From an uncultured Bacteroidales bacterium (GTDB taxonomy: Bacteria > Bacteroidota > Bacteroidia > Bacteroidales > Bacteroidaceae): DNA of 44,243 nt. Below are positions 10,077 to 18,227 of the stretch, piece by piece. Position numbers and translations under genes: made by a program. The notes beneath the pieces are model-generated. The model was not told the DNA's origin and searched no databases. It saw only the letters and a program-made list of their open reading frames with translations. The stretch is from NCBI GenBank assembly GCA_902779875.1, contig CACZCX010000013.1, positions 1-44,243 on the forward strand, in the 5' to 3' direction. How positions within the stretch are numbered: position 1 is the stretch's first letter; every line of letters starts with the position of its first letter.

Positions 10077-10084
10077 TATATTTG
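10077..10084 (+). promoter_or_regulatory. Possible plus-strand promoter, -7 box TATATTTG
   Basis: TATATTTG matches TAnnTTTG. A TTG at 10052-10054 lies 22 bases upstream, slightly outside the usual spacing. No gene begins downstream before the ilv promoter, so if active it would make a short untranslated RNA. Confidence 0.35.
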
Positions 10085-10089
10085 CATTT

Positions 10090-10257
10090 TAGACTATCCA
10101 CGATAGCAAAACAGTCTATATCAGGAAGAACAACTCTCTTTGTATATAGTATTCAACAACAGCGCGGTAGTGGTAAACGCCAAAGAACAGACCCGAAGTG
10201 AGATAGAGTTCTTTATTAACGAATTAAAGCCATAGGTACACGACCTACGGCTTTAAA
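10090..10257 (+). ncRNA. Candidate structured small RNA in the secA-ilvD intergenic region
   Basis: Downstream of the possible promoter at 10077-10084 the sequence can fold at its 5' end: TAGACT pairs with AGTCTA around 10090-10115, or alternatively CTATC with GATAG. It ends in a 14-bp stem, TTAAAGCCATAGGT (10224-10237) with ACCTACGGCTTTAA (10243-10256), containing one wobble and a 5-base loop. Between them a frame without ATG reads VFNNSAVVVNAKEQTRSEIE and ends at a TAG at 10232-10234. This could be the worn 3' end of a lost gene rather than an RNA feature. No known RNA family is recognised. Confidence 0.25.
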
Positions 10258-10461
10258 TAACTTGACGGTTGCGGAGCTTGATATAATCGCGCCTATATGC
10301 AACTCTCATCTGAGTGCAAAGGAAGCCATTTCCAAGGAAAGCACCAAATATTTCCATAAAAAACTGTCAGTTTTACAAACAGTTGCGATATCCAGTTTCA
10401 TAAATGCATTTGAGGAAGATATATGAGAAAGTATTTAATAGTATATTTTGCGGAAAATTGT
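10258..10461. other. Intergenic stretch without recognisable gene
   Basis: About 200 AT-rich bases between the 10224-10256 stem-loop and the ilv promoter. I see no start codon with a convincing frame, no tRNA and no repeat shared with the rest of the window. Small complementary pairs exist (AACTGT with ACAGTT near 10365-10386) but nothing strong. Confidence 0.5.
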
Positions 10462-10491
10462 TTTGTCCTATATATAAAATAGGTATCTTTG
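10462..10491 (+). promoter_or_regulatory. Promoter of the ilv leader and operon
   Basis: TTTG at 10462-10465 is followed after 18 bases by TATCTTTG at 10484-10491, a very good match to the Bacteroidales -33/-7 pair. Transcription would start close to 10498, about 14 bases before the leader-peptide ATG. Confidence 0.75.
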
Positions 10492-10511
10492 CGGTCACAA
10501 AAAACGAGAGC

Positions 10512-10574
10512 ATGTATAATCTGTCAATCCTATCCGTTATTGTTGACGTGGTGGTCATTAGACCGTTGCGTTAA
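10512..10574 (+). CDS. ilv leader peptide (transcription attenuator peptide)
   Basis: A 20-codon frame starting at ATG 10512 and ending at TAA 10572-10574. It encodes MYNLSILSVIVDVVVIRPLR, in which 11 of 20 residues are Ile, Leu or Val, including the run V-I-V-D-V-V-V-I. Rich branched-chain codons immediately upstream of a branched-chain biosynthesis operon are the hallmark of a ribosome-stalling leader peptide, as in the E. coli ilv and leu leaders. It lies about 14 bases after the predicted transcription start. Its stop codon abuts the 5' arm of an antiterminator at 10575. A ribosome that reads through to the stop would cover that arm, while one starved of charged Val/Ile/Leu tRNA would stall upstream and leave it free. 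Confidence 0.85.
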   Translation: MYNLSILSVIVDVVVIRPLR

Positions 10575-10615
10575 GGGAGAGGCTACCTGACATTTTGCAT
10601 ACAGGCCCTTCTCCC
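10575..10615 (+). promoter_or_regulatory. Antiterminator hairpin of the ilv attenuator
   Basis: GGGAGAGG (10575-10582) pairs with CTTCTCCC (10608-10615), eight pairs with one G-U. CCTG (10586-10589) pairs with CAGG (10602-10605), closing a 12-base loop. The 3' arm is the same CCCTTCTCCC that forms the 5' arm of the terminator, so the two structures exclude each other. Confidence 0.8.
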
Positions 10616-10633
10616 TACGGGAGAGGGGTTTTT
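10606..10633 (+). terminator. Attenuator terminator upstream of ilvD
   Basis: CCCTTCTCCC (10606-10615), loop TAC, GGGAGAGGGG (10619-10628) and then TTTTT (10629-10633). This is a 10-bp GC-rich stem with one G-U and a U-tract, a standard intrinsic terminator. It ends 29 bases before the ilvD ATG and so would stop transcription before the operon. Confidence 0.85.
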
Positions 10634-10662
10634 GATTGATAATAAGCACATATAGACAGGAT

Positions 10663-12465
10663 ATGAGAATTCCACTTAGAAGTGACCAGTGTACAGTAGG
10701 ACGCCGCATGGCCGGTGCCCGTGCCCTTTGGGTTGCCAACGGCATGAAAAAGGAACAGATGGGTAAGCCCATCATTGCGATTGCCAACTCATTCACACAG
10801 TTTGTACCCGGTCACACGCATCTTCACGAGGCTGGACAGATAATCAAGAAGGAGATTGAACGTCTGGGCTGCTTTGCCGCAGAGTTCAACACCATAGCCA
10901 TTGATGACGGCATAGCCATGGGTCATGACGGCATGCTCTACTCGCTGCCCTCACGTGACATCATAGCCGACAGCGTCGAGTACATGGTAAACGCCCATAA
11001 GGCCGATGCGCTGGTATGCATAAGCAACTGCGACAAGATCACTCCGGGTATGCTTATGGCCACGATGCGTCTGAACATCCCTACCGTATTCGTAAGCGGC
11101 GGTCCCATGGAGGCCGGTGAGCTGAACGGCGTACATCTGGATCTCATAGACACCATGATCAAGTCCGGCGACGAGACTGTATCGGACGATGAGGTAGCCG
11201 CCATCGAGCGTACTGCATGTCCGGGTTGCGGATGCTGCTCAGGTATGTTCACCGCCAACTCCATGAACTGCCTGACCGAGGCTTTGGGTATGTCATTGCC
11301 TGGTAACGGCACCATCCTGGCTACACATAAGAACCGCATCCAACTCATGAAGGATGCCGCAGCGCTCATAGTAAAGAACGCCCTCAAGTATTATGAGGAG
11401 GGCGACGAGAGCGTTCTGCCCCGCAGCATAGCACAGAAAAAGAACTTTGAGAACGCCATGAACCTGGATATAGCCATGGGCGGCTCAACAAATACCATCC
11501 TTCACCTTCTGGCTGTAGCATATGAGGCCGGCGTTGACTTCAAGATGGACGATATAGACCGTCTGTCACGCTCGGTGCCCTGCCTCTGCAAGGTTGCCCC
11601 CAACACCCAGAAGTATCACGTTCAGGATGTAGGCCGCGCCGGCGGTGTACTCAATATCCTGGGTGAGCTGGCCAAGGGAGGTCTGCTGCATACCGATGCC
11701 AAGAGTGTGACAGGTTACACCTATGGTGAGCTGATTGACAAGTACAGCATACTTAAGGATAACATTGATCCTGAGGCAAAGCGTATATATACTACCGCTC
11801 CGGCCAACAGGTTCAACATTGAGCTCGGCTCACAGGAGAGCACATACAAGGAGCTGGATACCGACCGCGCAAACGGTTGCATCCGTGACCTGCAGCACGC
11901 CTACTCCAAGGACGGAGGTCTGGCTATCCTCAAGGGTAACATTGCTGTCGACGGCTGCGTGGTCAAGACCGCCGGCGTAGACGAGAGCATATGGAAGTTC
12001 TCAGGTCCCGCCAAGGTGTTCGACTCACAGGAGGATGCCGTTGAAGGCATACTCGGAGGCAAGGTAGTAGCAGGTGACGTGGTAGTCATCACACATGAGG
12101 GTCCCAAGGGAGGTCCCGGCATGCAGGAGATGCTCTACCCCACATCATATATCAAGTCACGCCATCTGGGTAAGGCCTGCGCCCTGATCACCGACGGCCG
12201 TTTCAGCGGCGGCACATCAGGTCTGAGCATCGGCCATATATCACCCGAGGCAGCTAACGGCGGTGCCATAGGCAAGGTCGTTGACGGTGACATTATTGAG
12301 ATCGATATTCCCGCACGTTCTATCAACGTACGTCTTTCGGATGCCGAACTTGAGGCACGTCCCATGCGTCCGCTCACCCGCAAGCGCGTAGTCGCAAAGA
12401 GCCTCAAGGCTTACGCAAACATGGTTAGTTCTGCCGATAAGGGCGGCGTGAGGATAATTGACTGA
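10663..12465 (+). CDS. ilvD: Dihydroxy-acid dehydratase
   Basis: IlvD removes water from 2,3-dihydroxy-3-methylbutanoate or -pentanoate, giving the keto acids of valine and isoleucine. The protein has 600 residues. ATG at 10663 gives the usual N-terminus ([20 protein letters not shown]); a TTG 27 bases upstream would add an unrelated extension. Family signatures are [20 protein letters not shown], the iron-sulfur cysteines in [15 protein letters not shown] and [19 protein letters not shown], and near the C-terminus [22 protein letters not shown], which carries the catalytic serine region. It is the first structural gene after the attenuator, and ilvB follows after 7 bases. Confidence 0.97.
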   Translation: MRIPLRSDQCTVGRRMAGARALWVANGMKKEQMGKPIIAIANSFTQFVPGHTHLHEAGQIIKKEIERLGCFAAEFNTIAIDDGIAMGHDGMLYSLPSRDIIADSVEYMVNAHKADALVCISNCDKITPGMLMATMRLNIPTVFVSGGPMEAGELNGVHLDLIDTMIKSGDETVSDDEVAAIERTACPGCGCCSGMFTANSMNCLTEALGMSLPGNGTILATHKNRIQLMKDAAALIVKNALKYYEEGDESVLPRSIAQKKNFENAMNLDIAMGGSTNTILHLLAVAYEAGVDFKMDDIDRLSRSVPCLCKVAPNTQKYHVQDVGRAGGVLNILGELAKGGLLHTDAKSVTGYTYGELIDKYSILKDNIDPEAKRIYTTAPANRFNIELGSQESTYKELDTDRANGCIRDLQHAYSKDGGLAILKGNIAVDGCVVKTAGVDESIWKFSGPAKVFDSQEDAVEGILGGKVVAGDVVVITHEGPKGGPGMQEMLYPTSYIKSRHLGKACALITDGRFSGGTSGLSIGHISPEAANGGAIGKVVDGDIIEIDIPARSINVRLSDAELEARPMRPLTRKRVVAKSLKAYANMVSSADKGGVRIID

Positions 12466-12472
12466 GAAGATT

Positions 12473-14167
12473 ATGAGTAATATGATAACAGGAGCTGAGG
12501 CAATGCTCCAGGCATTGCTGGCCGAGGGGGTTGACACCGTTTTCGCCTACCCCGGCGGCTCAATAATTAAGGTGTATGACGCCCTGTATGACCATCAGAC
12601 TGACCTGCGTCAGATTCTGGTACGTCACGAGCAGGGTGCAGCCCATGCCGCACAGGGATACGCCCGCGTATCGGGCCGTACAGGTGTGGCCATAGTTACC
12701 AGTGGTCCCGGCGCCACCAACACCATCACAGGTATAAGTGACGCCATGCTTGACAGCACACCCATCGTGGTCATAGCCGGTCAGGTCAGCACCGATGCCC
12801 TGGGTACCGATGCCTTCCAGGAGATTGACCTGGTAGGTGTTACCCAGCCTATCACCAAGTGGAGCTACCAGATCCGCCGTGCCGAGGATATTGCCTGGGC
12901 TGTAGCCCGCGCATTCTACATAGCAGGCACCGGCCGTCCGGGTCCCGTTGTACTTGACTTCACCAAGACGGCACAGGTAGCCAAGATTGACTTCAAGCCT
13001 GCCAAGATAGACTATGTACGCAGCTACATACCCGCCCCCGATCCTATAGAGGAGCAGATAAACGATGCGGTACGTCTTATCGACAGCGCCCGCAAGCCTC
13101 TCGTACTGGTAGGCCACGGCGTTGAGCTGGGTCATGCCGAGAAGGAACTGGCCGAGTTCATTGAGAAGGGTGACCTGCCCGCAGCACGCACGCTGCTGGG
13201 TCTGGCCGCACTGCCCACCGAGCATCCGCTCAACATGGGTATGCTCGGCATGCACGGAAACCTGGCTCCTAACGTAAAGACTAACGAGTGTGACGTTCTC
13301 ATTGCCGTAGGTATGCGATTCGATGACCGCGTAACCGGCACCCTGAATACCTATGCCAAGCAGGCCAAGATTATTCACCTGGACATAGACAAGTCAGAGT
13401 TCGGCAAGAACGTAAAACCCGATATAACCGTACTCGGCGACTGCCGCCAGACCCTCAGGCTCATTACCGAGCGCATGGCCAAGGCCAGTCACACCGAGTG
13501 GATTGAGAGTTTCAAGCCCCTTGACAAGGAGGAGTATGACAAGGTAATAAAGGAGGCCGTACATCCGGAGAGCGGTCCCATCAGGATGGGTGAGGTAGTA
13601 ACTGCCGTAAGCGACGCCGCCCCCCACAACGCAGTTCTAGTAAATGACGTAGGTCTGAACCAGATGTTCTCATCACGCTATTTCAAGTACCGTTCACCGC
13701 GCAGCATCGTCACTTCAGGCGGTCTGGGCACCATGGGATTCTGTATGCCGGCTGCCATAGGAGCATCATTCGGAGCACCCGAGCGTATGATCCTGGCATT
13801 CTTCGGCGACGGCGGATTCCAGATGAACATACAGGAGCTGGGTACCATCATGCAGACACAGGCACCTGTCAAGATGATCCTCATGAACAATACCTATCTG
13901 GGCAACGTACGTCAGTGGCAGCAGATGATGTTCAACAGCCGCTACTCCTGCACGCATATGATGAACCCCGATTACAGCAAGGTTGCATCGGCCTACGGAA
14001 TACCTTATATACTGGTTACGGAGCGTGAGCAGCTCAAGGATGCCGTAGAGCAGATGATTGCCGCCAAGGGACCGTTCCTGCTTGAGGTTGCGGTTGAGAA
14101 AGAGGAGAATGTAATGCCTATGATCAAGCCGGGCAACTCGGTTGATGAAATGATTTTCTCAATTTAA
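12473..14167 (+). CDS. ilvB: Acetolactate synthase, large catalytic subunit
   Basis: A thiamine-diphosphate enzyme (564 residues) that condenses two pyruvates, or pyruvate with 2-oxobutanoate, in the first common step of Val/Leu/Ile synthesis. The N-terminal pyrimidine-binding domain holds the catalytic glutamate in VRHEQGAAHAAQGYARVSG. The central domain carries the FAD-type fold expected of acetohydroxyacid synthases (MRFDDRVTG). The C-terminal domain has the ThDP/Mg motif GDGGFQMNIQELGTI followed by NNTYLGNVRQWQQ. ATG at 12473 is chosen over a TTG at 12458 that lies inside ilvD; GAGAAG precedes it. It pairs with the regulatory subunit encoded 5 bases downstream. Confidence 0.96.
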   Translation: MSNMITGAEAMLQALLAEGVDTVFAYPGGSIIKVYDALYDHQTDLRQILVRHEQGAAHAAQGYARVSGRTGVAIVTSGPGATNTITGISDAMLDSTPIVVIAGQVSTDALGTDAFQEIDLVGVTQPITKWSYQIRRAEDIAWAVARAFYIAGTGRPGPVVLDFTKTAQVAKIDFKPAKIDYVRSYIPAPDPIEEQINDAVRLIDSARKPLVLVGHGVELGHAEKELAEFIEKGDLPAARTLLGLAALPTEHPLNMGMLGMHGNLAPNVKTNECDVLIAVGMRFDDRVTGTLNTYAKQAKIIHLDIDKSEFGKNVKPDITVLGDCRQTLRLITERMAKASHTEWIESFKPLDKEEYDKVIKEAVHPESGPIRMGEVVTAVSDAAPHNAVLVNDVGLNQMFSSRYFKYRSPRSIVTSGGLGTMGFCMPAAIGASFGAPERMILAFFGDGGFQMNIQELGTIMQTQAPVKMILMNNTYLGNVRQWQQMMFNSRYSCTHMMNPDYSKVASAYGIPYILVTEREQLKDAVEQMIAAKGPFLLEVAVEKEENVMPMIKPGNSVDEMIFSI

Positions 14168-14172
14168 TTGTT

Positions 14173-14724
14173 ATGGAGAACGAGAAAAGATTATACACGC
14201 TGATAGTGCATTCAGAGAACATAGCAGGTATCCTGAATCAGGTTACCGCCGTGTTCACGCGCCGTCAGGTGAACATTGAGAGCCTGAATGTATCGGCCTC
14301 ATCGATTCCCGGTATACACCGTTATACAATCACCGCCCTGACCGATAAGGAGACTATCGTAAAGATTGCCGGTCAGATCGAGAAGAAGGTTGACGTACTT
14401 CAGTGCCAGTGCTATACCGACAGTGAGATATTCATGCAGGAGGTTGCCCTCTACAAGGTCATCACCAGCGTGCTCACCGGCAACCCGGAGATATCGGCCA
14501 TAATACGCAAATATGGCGCCAAGCTGATTGAGGTAAACCCCACCTTCGCGGTAATAGAGAAGACAGGACATACCGATGACATCACGGCACTCAACCGCGA
14601 ACTCACCGCTCAGGGAGCAGTGCTCCAGTTCGTGAGCTCAGGCCGTATAGCCATCACACGCGCCCGAATAGAGCATGTAAACGAATACCTGGACAAGATG
14701 GAGGCCAGGTACGGAAAAAAGTAA
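14173..14724 (+). CDS. ilvN: Acetolactate synthase, small regulatory subunit
   Basis: A 183-residue regulatory subunit that binds IlvB and mediates feedback inhibition, normally by valine. An N-terminal ACT domain is visible at residues 6-75 (LYTLIVHSENIAGILNQVTA, then RRQVNIESLNVSAS and IPGIHRYTITAL). A C-terminal ACT-like domain follows from about residue 88, with ISAIIRKYGAKLIEVNPTFA. The length is like that of the longer IlvH/IlvN type. It starts 5 bases after ilvB. In Bacteroides species, from memory, an acyl-ACP thioesterase gene often sits between ilvN and ilvC; here ilvC follows directly after 30 bases. Confidence 0.95.
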   Translation: MENEKRLYTLIVHSENIAGILNQVTAVFTRRQVNIESLNVSASSIPGIHRYTITALTDKETIVKIAGQIEKKVDVLQCQCYTDSEIFMQEVALYKVITSVLTGNPEISAIIRKYGAKLIEVNPTFAVIEKTGHTDDITALNRELTAQGAVLQFVSSGRIAITRARIEHVNEYLDKMEARYGKK

Positions 14725-14754
14725 ATACTTTAACTTCATAAACAACACAAAACT

Positions 14755-15795
14755 ATGAAAATGAATTTTGGAGGTGTCATAGAAGAGGTTATGACACGTG
14801 AGGAGTTCCCGCTGGAGAAGGCCCGCGAGGTACTCAAGAACGAGACAATCGCAGTTATCGGTTACGGTGTACAGGGCCCCGGTCAGGCTTGCAACCTGCG
14901 CGACAACGGTTTCAACGTAATCGTTGGCCAGCGTCAGGGCAAGACCTATGACAAGGCTGTTGCTGACGGTTGGGTTCCCGGCAAGACCCTGTTCTCAATC
15001 GAGGAGGCTGCCGAGAAGGGTACTATCATCTGCATGCTTCTCTCTGACGCAGCTCAGATGCAGCAGTGGCCCAACATCAAGCCTTACCTGACTGCAGGCA
15101 AGACTCTCTACTTCTCACACGGTTTCGCTATCACCTGGAACGACCGCACCGGCGTTGTTCCTCCCAAGGATATCGATGTAATCATGGTTGCTCCTAAGGG
15201 TTCAGGTACATCACTCCGTACCATGTTCCTTGAGGGCCGCGGTCTGAACAGCTCATACGCTGTATATCAGGATGCATCAGGCAAGGCTCTTGAGAAGGTT
15301 CTCGCTTTCGGTATCGGTATCGGTTCAGGTTACCTGTTCGAGACCACATTCATCCGTGAGGCCACATCTGACCTGACCGGTGAGCGCGGTTCACTGATGG
15401 GTGCTATCCAGGGTCTTCTGCTGGCTCAGTATGAGGTTCTCCGTGAGAACGGTCACACTCCCTCTGAGGCATTCAACGAGACAGTTGAGGAGCTCACTCA
15501 GTCACTTATGCCCCTGTTCGCTCAGAAGGGTATGGACTGGATGTACGCTAACTGCTCAACCACAGCTCAGCGCGGTGCCCTTGACTGGATGGGTCCGTTC
15601 CACGATGCTATCAAGCCCGTTGTACAGAAGCTCTACGCCAGCGTAAAGAGCGGTAACGAGGCTCAGATATCAATCGACAGCAACTCAAAGCCCGGCTATC
15701 GTGAGGGTCTTGAGAAGGAGCTGGCTGCCCTGCGCGACAGCGAGATGTGGCAGACCGGTGCTGTTGTTCGCAAGCTTCGTCCTGAAAACAATTGA
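14755..15795 (+). CDS. ilvC: Ketol-acid reductoisomerase (NADP+)
   Basis: IlvC isomerises and reduces acetolactate or acetohydroxybutyrate with NADPH and Mg2+. The 346-residue size fits the short class I enzyme. The Rossmann motif is GYGVQGPGQA (residues 37-46), followed by VGQRQGKTYDK, where the basic residues contact the NADPH phosphate. The knotted catalytic domain includes the metal-binding region SDLTGERGSLMGAIQG and the segment AFNETVEELTQSLMP. Codon use differs from ilvD, ilvB and ilvN: GCT and GTT are common here while the others prefer GCC and GTA, which suggests very high expression. The stop codon (AAT TGA) is also the first unit of a heptanucleotide repeat array. Confidence 0.97.
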   Translation: MKMNFGGVIEEVMTREEFPLEKAREVLKNETIAVIGYGVQGPGQACNLRDNGFNVIVGQRQGKTYDKAVADGWVPGKTLFSIEEAAEKGTIICMLLSDAAQMQQWPNIKPYLTAGKTLYFSHGFAITWNDRTGVVPPKDIDVIMVAPKGSGTSLRTMFLEGRGLNSSYAVYQDASGKALEKVLAFGIGIGSGYLFETTFIREATSDLTGERGSLMGAIQGLLLAQYEVLRENGHTPSEAFNETVEELTQSLMPLFAQKGMDWMYANCSTTAQRGALDWMGPFHDAIKPVVQKLYASVKSGNEAQISIDSNSKPGYREGLEKELAALRDSEMWQTGAVVRKLRPENN

Positions 15796-15865
15796 AAATT
15801 GAGAATTGAGAATTGAGAATTGAGAATTACCATCCGGTGCGTACCGGGTAATTCCAATTCTCAAT
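15790..15865 (+). repeat. Heptanucleotide array with palindromic core after ilvC
   Basis: From the ilvC stop codon onward the unit GAATTGA repeats (AATTGA, AAATTGA, then GAATTGA units to 15824). A core follows in which CCGGT (15834-15838) pairs with ACCGG (15843-15847) around GCGT. The complement of the array then returns (CCAATTCTCAAT, 15854-15865). AATTAC (15825-15830) and GTAATT (15848-15853) extend the stem, so the element can fold as one long hairpin. The core CATCCGGTGCGTA recurs, one base different, at 38149-38161. Confidence 0.8.
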
Positions 15866-15877
15866 AACCAAGTAAAA

Positions 15878-15909
15878 AAGAAAGCCTCGCAATTTTGCGA
15901 GGCTTTCTT
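15878..15909. terminator. Bidirectional terminator between ilvC and the PpiD-like gene
   Basis: AAGAAAGCCTCGCAA (15878-15892) and its exact complement (15895-15909) form a 15-bp stem with a TT centre. On the minus strand it is followed by a T-run (15880-15874), so it mainly ends the minus-strand transcript, and it can also end the ilv transcript. Confidence 0.85.
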
Positions 15910-15943
15910 AATTCTCAATTCTCAATTCTAAATTCTCAATTTA
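15909..15943 (-). repeat. Heptanucleotide array at the 3' end of the PpiD-like gene
   Basis: Read on the minus strand, the stop codon TAA (15943-15941) is followed by ATTGAGAATTTAG and further GAATTGA units. It is nearly identical to the array that follows the asnA stop codon at 38194. Its orientation relative to the upstream gene is the same as for ilvC and slyD. Confidence 0.75.
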
Positions 15944-18082
15944 GAAAACTTTGTAGCGGTTATCAACGATCTTGGCCTCAAAGAAGAGAGTCTCAAGAAC
16001 CTGCTGCGGGATAGTGGTTGTTGAGATTGTCTGCAGACGCAGCTTCTCTGAGTTCTCGTCAAACTCGGCGTTAACCTCATCATCAGAGATCTTGGTTGCA
16101 ACGAATGCGCAGTTATCACCCTTGACAGGAGCGGTAAGAACGCCCTTCTCAAGATTCAGCACGCTGGGGCCGAGCAGCTTCTCATTTGACATCATTGAAG
16201 CGATGTAAGCTGTGTTGTTGAAGTTGACGAACTGTACGGTATCAATGTTAGCCTCAGGAAGAGCCTTGATCTCATCGATGGTAAGACCGGCCATCTTGTT
16301 CTTGAGTACATCGAACTTCTTGTTGTTGAGAGCCTTCAGCGAGAGAACCTGAGCGGCATCCTCAATTGAGCGGTAACCGCGGGGGTGTATCTTGCTTACG
16401 GCAACTACCAGCAGGTGGTCGTTGTTTGAACCAACCTCGAAGATACGTGATATCTCACCCTCCTCGGCGTCAAAGGCCCAACGCAGAGCCTCATGTGACC
16501 TGCCTACACCGCCGATGTTGTAGTTGTAGTTCTCAATGCCGGGGTTGTAGAGAAGACGGAAGTCTGTATCATCAACATTCTGCTGCAGCTCCTCGATTGT
16601 TGAGTTCGATGCGATGAACTGGCTCAGCTTGTCATATGCGGCATTGCTTGTCTCCTCGCTGAACTCAGCGGGGCGCTTGATGATGGCGATGTCATACTTC
16701 TTGAGAGGAGTCTTGGTATCGAGCACCTTGATGATGAGGTTTGCACCGGTAACCTGTACCATACCTACCTCACCCTTCTTAAGGCTGTTGATCTTATTGA
16801 TGAAGGCAGCGTTATCACCAGTGATTGATGCTGTCTCGTAGCTGTCCGAAGCCAGCCAGTTCTCAGTTGCGGTCTGGTTGTAGCTGGCTGCGATAGCACT
16901 GAAATCAGCACCTCTCTTGGAAGCAGCTGTCAGGATGCTGTCGGCACGCTTGTCGGCGGCAGCCTGGTCTGCGTCAACGATAACCTGAATCATTGAGTAC
17001 TGAACTGAGTCATAGCCGTTGGCTGTTCCCAGAACCCTGAATGTGTTGTATGTATCGTCATCCTCGTAGTAGTAGGGACCGAACACTCCGAAGCTGTTGA
17101 TTGAGTCAAGTCTCTCAACTACATCCTCGGGAAGGTTCTTGGCTGAGGTGGGAACCTCGCTGTAAGCATACTCTGAACCTGCGCGGCGAACGAATGAACC
17201 AAAGTCCTCAGAGAGTTCCTCAAGCTGTGTGGTAGCCTCGTTGATCTCAGCGAGAGTAGCCTGACGGTCTGCTGCGCTGGGCTCGATCAGATAGTCTATG
17301 TAGTAAATGTCACGGTTCTCAGAGTAGGTGTAGAGAGCCTCCTTGTATTCGTTGTAAGCCTTCTTGATATCAGCGCTGCCTACGTTAGCCTCAGCATCGG
17401 ATACTGACAGGTAGGGCAGTGAAGCCATCAGGACGTCTGCTCTGCGGATGCGGTTGTCAAATGACATCTTGGCCGATACGGGGTTGGATATCAGTGAGCT
17501 CTTGAGCAGAGCCATGTACTTGGTGTAGAGAAGGCCTGACTTGATGTCGTTCTCAACAAAGAGCCAGAATCTGTAGAGTCTGGTGTAGTAGTCATAAACC
17601 TCAACGCCAAGGTCATCGGCGGTTGTAGCCTTGTATGTTGCAAGGAAATCTTTGAGGAGGTCTGCGTCAAACTCACCGTTCTCATTGCTGAACGGGGTGT
17701 TGGCAAGTACGGGATCTGTACCACGCTCGATAACCTCTCTAACCTCAGCATCAGTAACTGTAAGGCCAAGGGCTGCAGCCTCGTTGTTGAGAATCTTGTT
17801 GCGGACGATGATTGCCCAAACCTCATCTCTTACGGCAGCTGACTGCTCCTCTGTGAGATCGTTCATACCATACTGGAACTTTACTACCTCGGTATAGTTC
17901 TCAACCTCCTTCTGGAAGTCCATTGCAGTGATATCATCACCTGCGATATTACCTACAAACTGGACGCCCTGGGTAGGACGGATAATCTTCCAAGCGTCAC
18001 CGAGAATAAAGGCCAGCATAGCAAGGCCGATAACGATAAGAAGCAGGGGACCTTTGCTTCTGATGTTCTGTAATGTTGCCAT
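15941..18082 (-). CDS. PpiD/SurA-like periplasmic peptidyl-prolyl isomerase chaperone
   Basis: A 713-residue membrane-anchored folding factor. The N-terminus MATLQNIRSKGPLLLIVIGL plus LAMLAFILGDAW forms a single uncleaved transmembrane anchor (residues 12-30), as in PpiD. A SurA-type N-terminal helical domain follows (ITAMDFQKEVENYTEVVKFQ; RDEVWAIIVRNKILNNEAAA). Parvulin-like regions lie at about 340-460 (MIQVIVDADQAAADKRADSI; GADFSAIAASYNQTATENW) and about 500-570 (HEALRWAFDAEEGEISRIFE). It probably helps secreted and outer-membrane proteins fold after they leave SecYEG. Whether it has isomerase activity or acts only as a chaperone is not clear. It has its own promoter (18145-18176) and ends at a terminator shared with ilvC. 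Confidence 0.88.
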   Translation of the reverse strand: MATLQNIRSKGPLLLIVIGLAMLAFILGDAWKIIRPTQGVQFVGNIAGDDITAMDFQKEVENYTEVVKFQYGMNDLTEEQSAAVRDEVWAIIVRNKILNNEAAALGLTVTDAEVREVIERGTDPVLANTPFSNENGEFDADLLKDFLATYKATTADDLGVEVYDYYTRLYRFWLFVENDIKSGLLYTKYMALLKSSLISNPVSAKMSFDNRIRRADVLMASLPYLSVSDAEANVGSADIKKAYNEYKEALYTYSENRDIYYIDYLIEPSAADRQATLAEINEATTQLEELSEDFGSFVRRAGSEYAYSEVPTSAKNLPEDVVERLDSINSFGVFGPYYYEDDDTYNTFRVLGTANGYDSVQYSMIQVIVDADQAAADKRADSILTAASKRGADFSAIAASYNQTATENWLASDSYETASITGDNAAFINKINSLKKGEVGMVQVTGANLIIKVLDTKTPLKKYDIAIIKRPAEFSEETSNAAYDKLSQFIASNSTIEELQQNVDDTDFRLLYNPGIENYNYNIGGVGRSHEALRWAFDAEEGEISRIFEVGSNNDHLLVVAVSKIHPRGYRSIEDAAQVLSLKALNNKKFDVLKNKMAGLTIDEIKALPEANIDTVQFVNFNNTAYIASMMSNEKLLGPSVLNLEKGVLTAPVKGDNCAFVATKISDDEVNAEFDENSEKLRLQTISTTTIPQQVLETLFFEAKIVDNRYKVF

Positions 18083-18144
18083 TTTTAGTTATTGTTTTTT
18101 ATTGTTTCTATCTTCAAATCCACGCCCTGGGCGTAAAAAGCGCC

Positions 18145-18176
18145 CAAAATTACTAAAAAATGTTCTTTTATGCCAA
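18145..18176 (-). promoter_or_regulatory. Promoter of the PpiD-like gene
   Basis: On the minus strand TTG (18176-18174) is followed, 21 bases later, by TAATTTTG (18152-18145). Immediately downstream GGGCG (18145-18141) can pair with CGCCC (18133-18129), a short hairpin at the very start of the transcript. Confidence 0.6.
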
Positions 18177-18227
18177 TTCCCCACCTTATTTATGAGGAAA
18201 GAATCATTTTTTCCGGACAGGGCTCAG

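Noticed and set aside
10155-10234. Frame VFNNSAVVVNAKEQ as a transposase remnant
   Set aside because: No diagnostic transposase motif, start codon or terminal repeats can be seen, so it was not annotated as a mobile element.
12560-13378. A 272-codon minus-strand frame inside ilvB
   Set aside because: It is antisense to strongly conserved catalytic sequence, and its Gly/Tyr/Leu-rich translation is typical of a mirrored frame.
15790-15943. GAATTGA arrays as a CRISPR or a simple microsatellite
   Set aside because: The unit is only 7 bases with no spacers and no cas genes nearby. Shared cores and arms at two loci make random microsatellite expansion insufficient.
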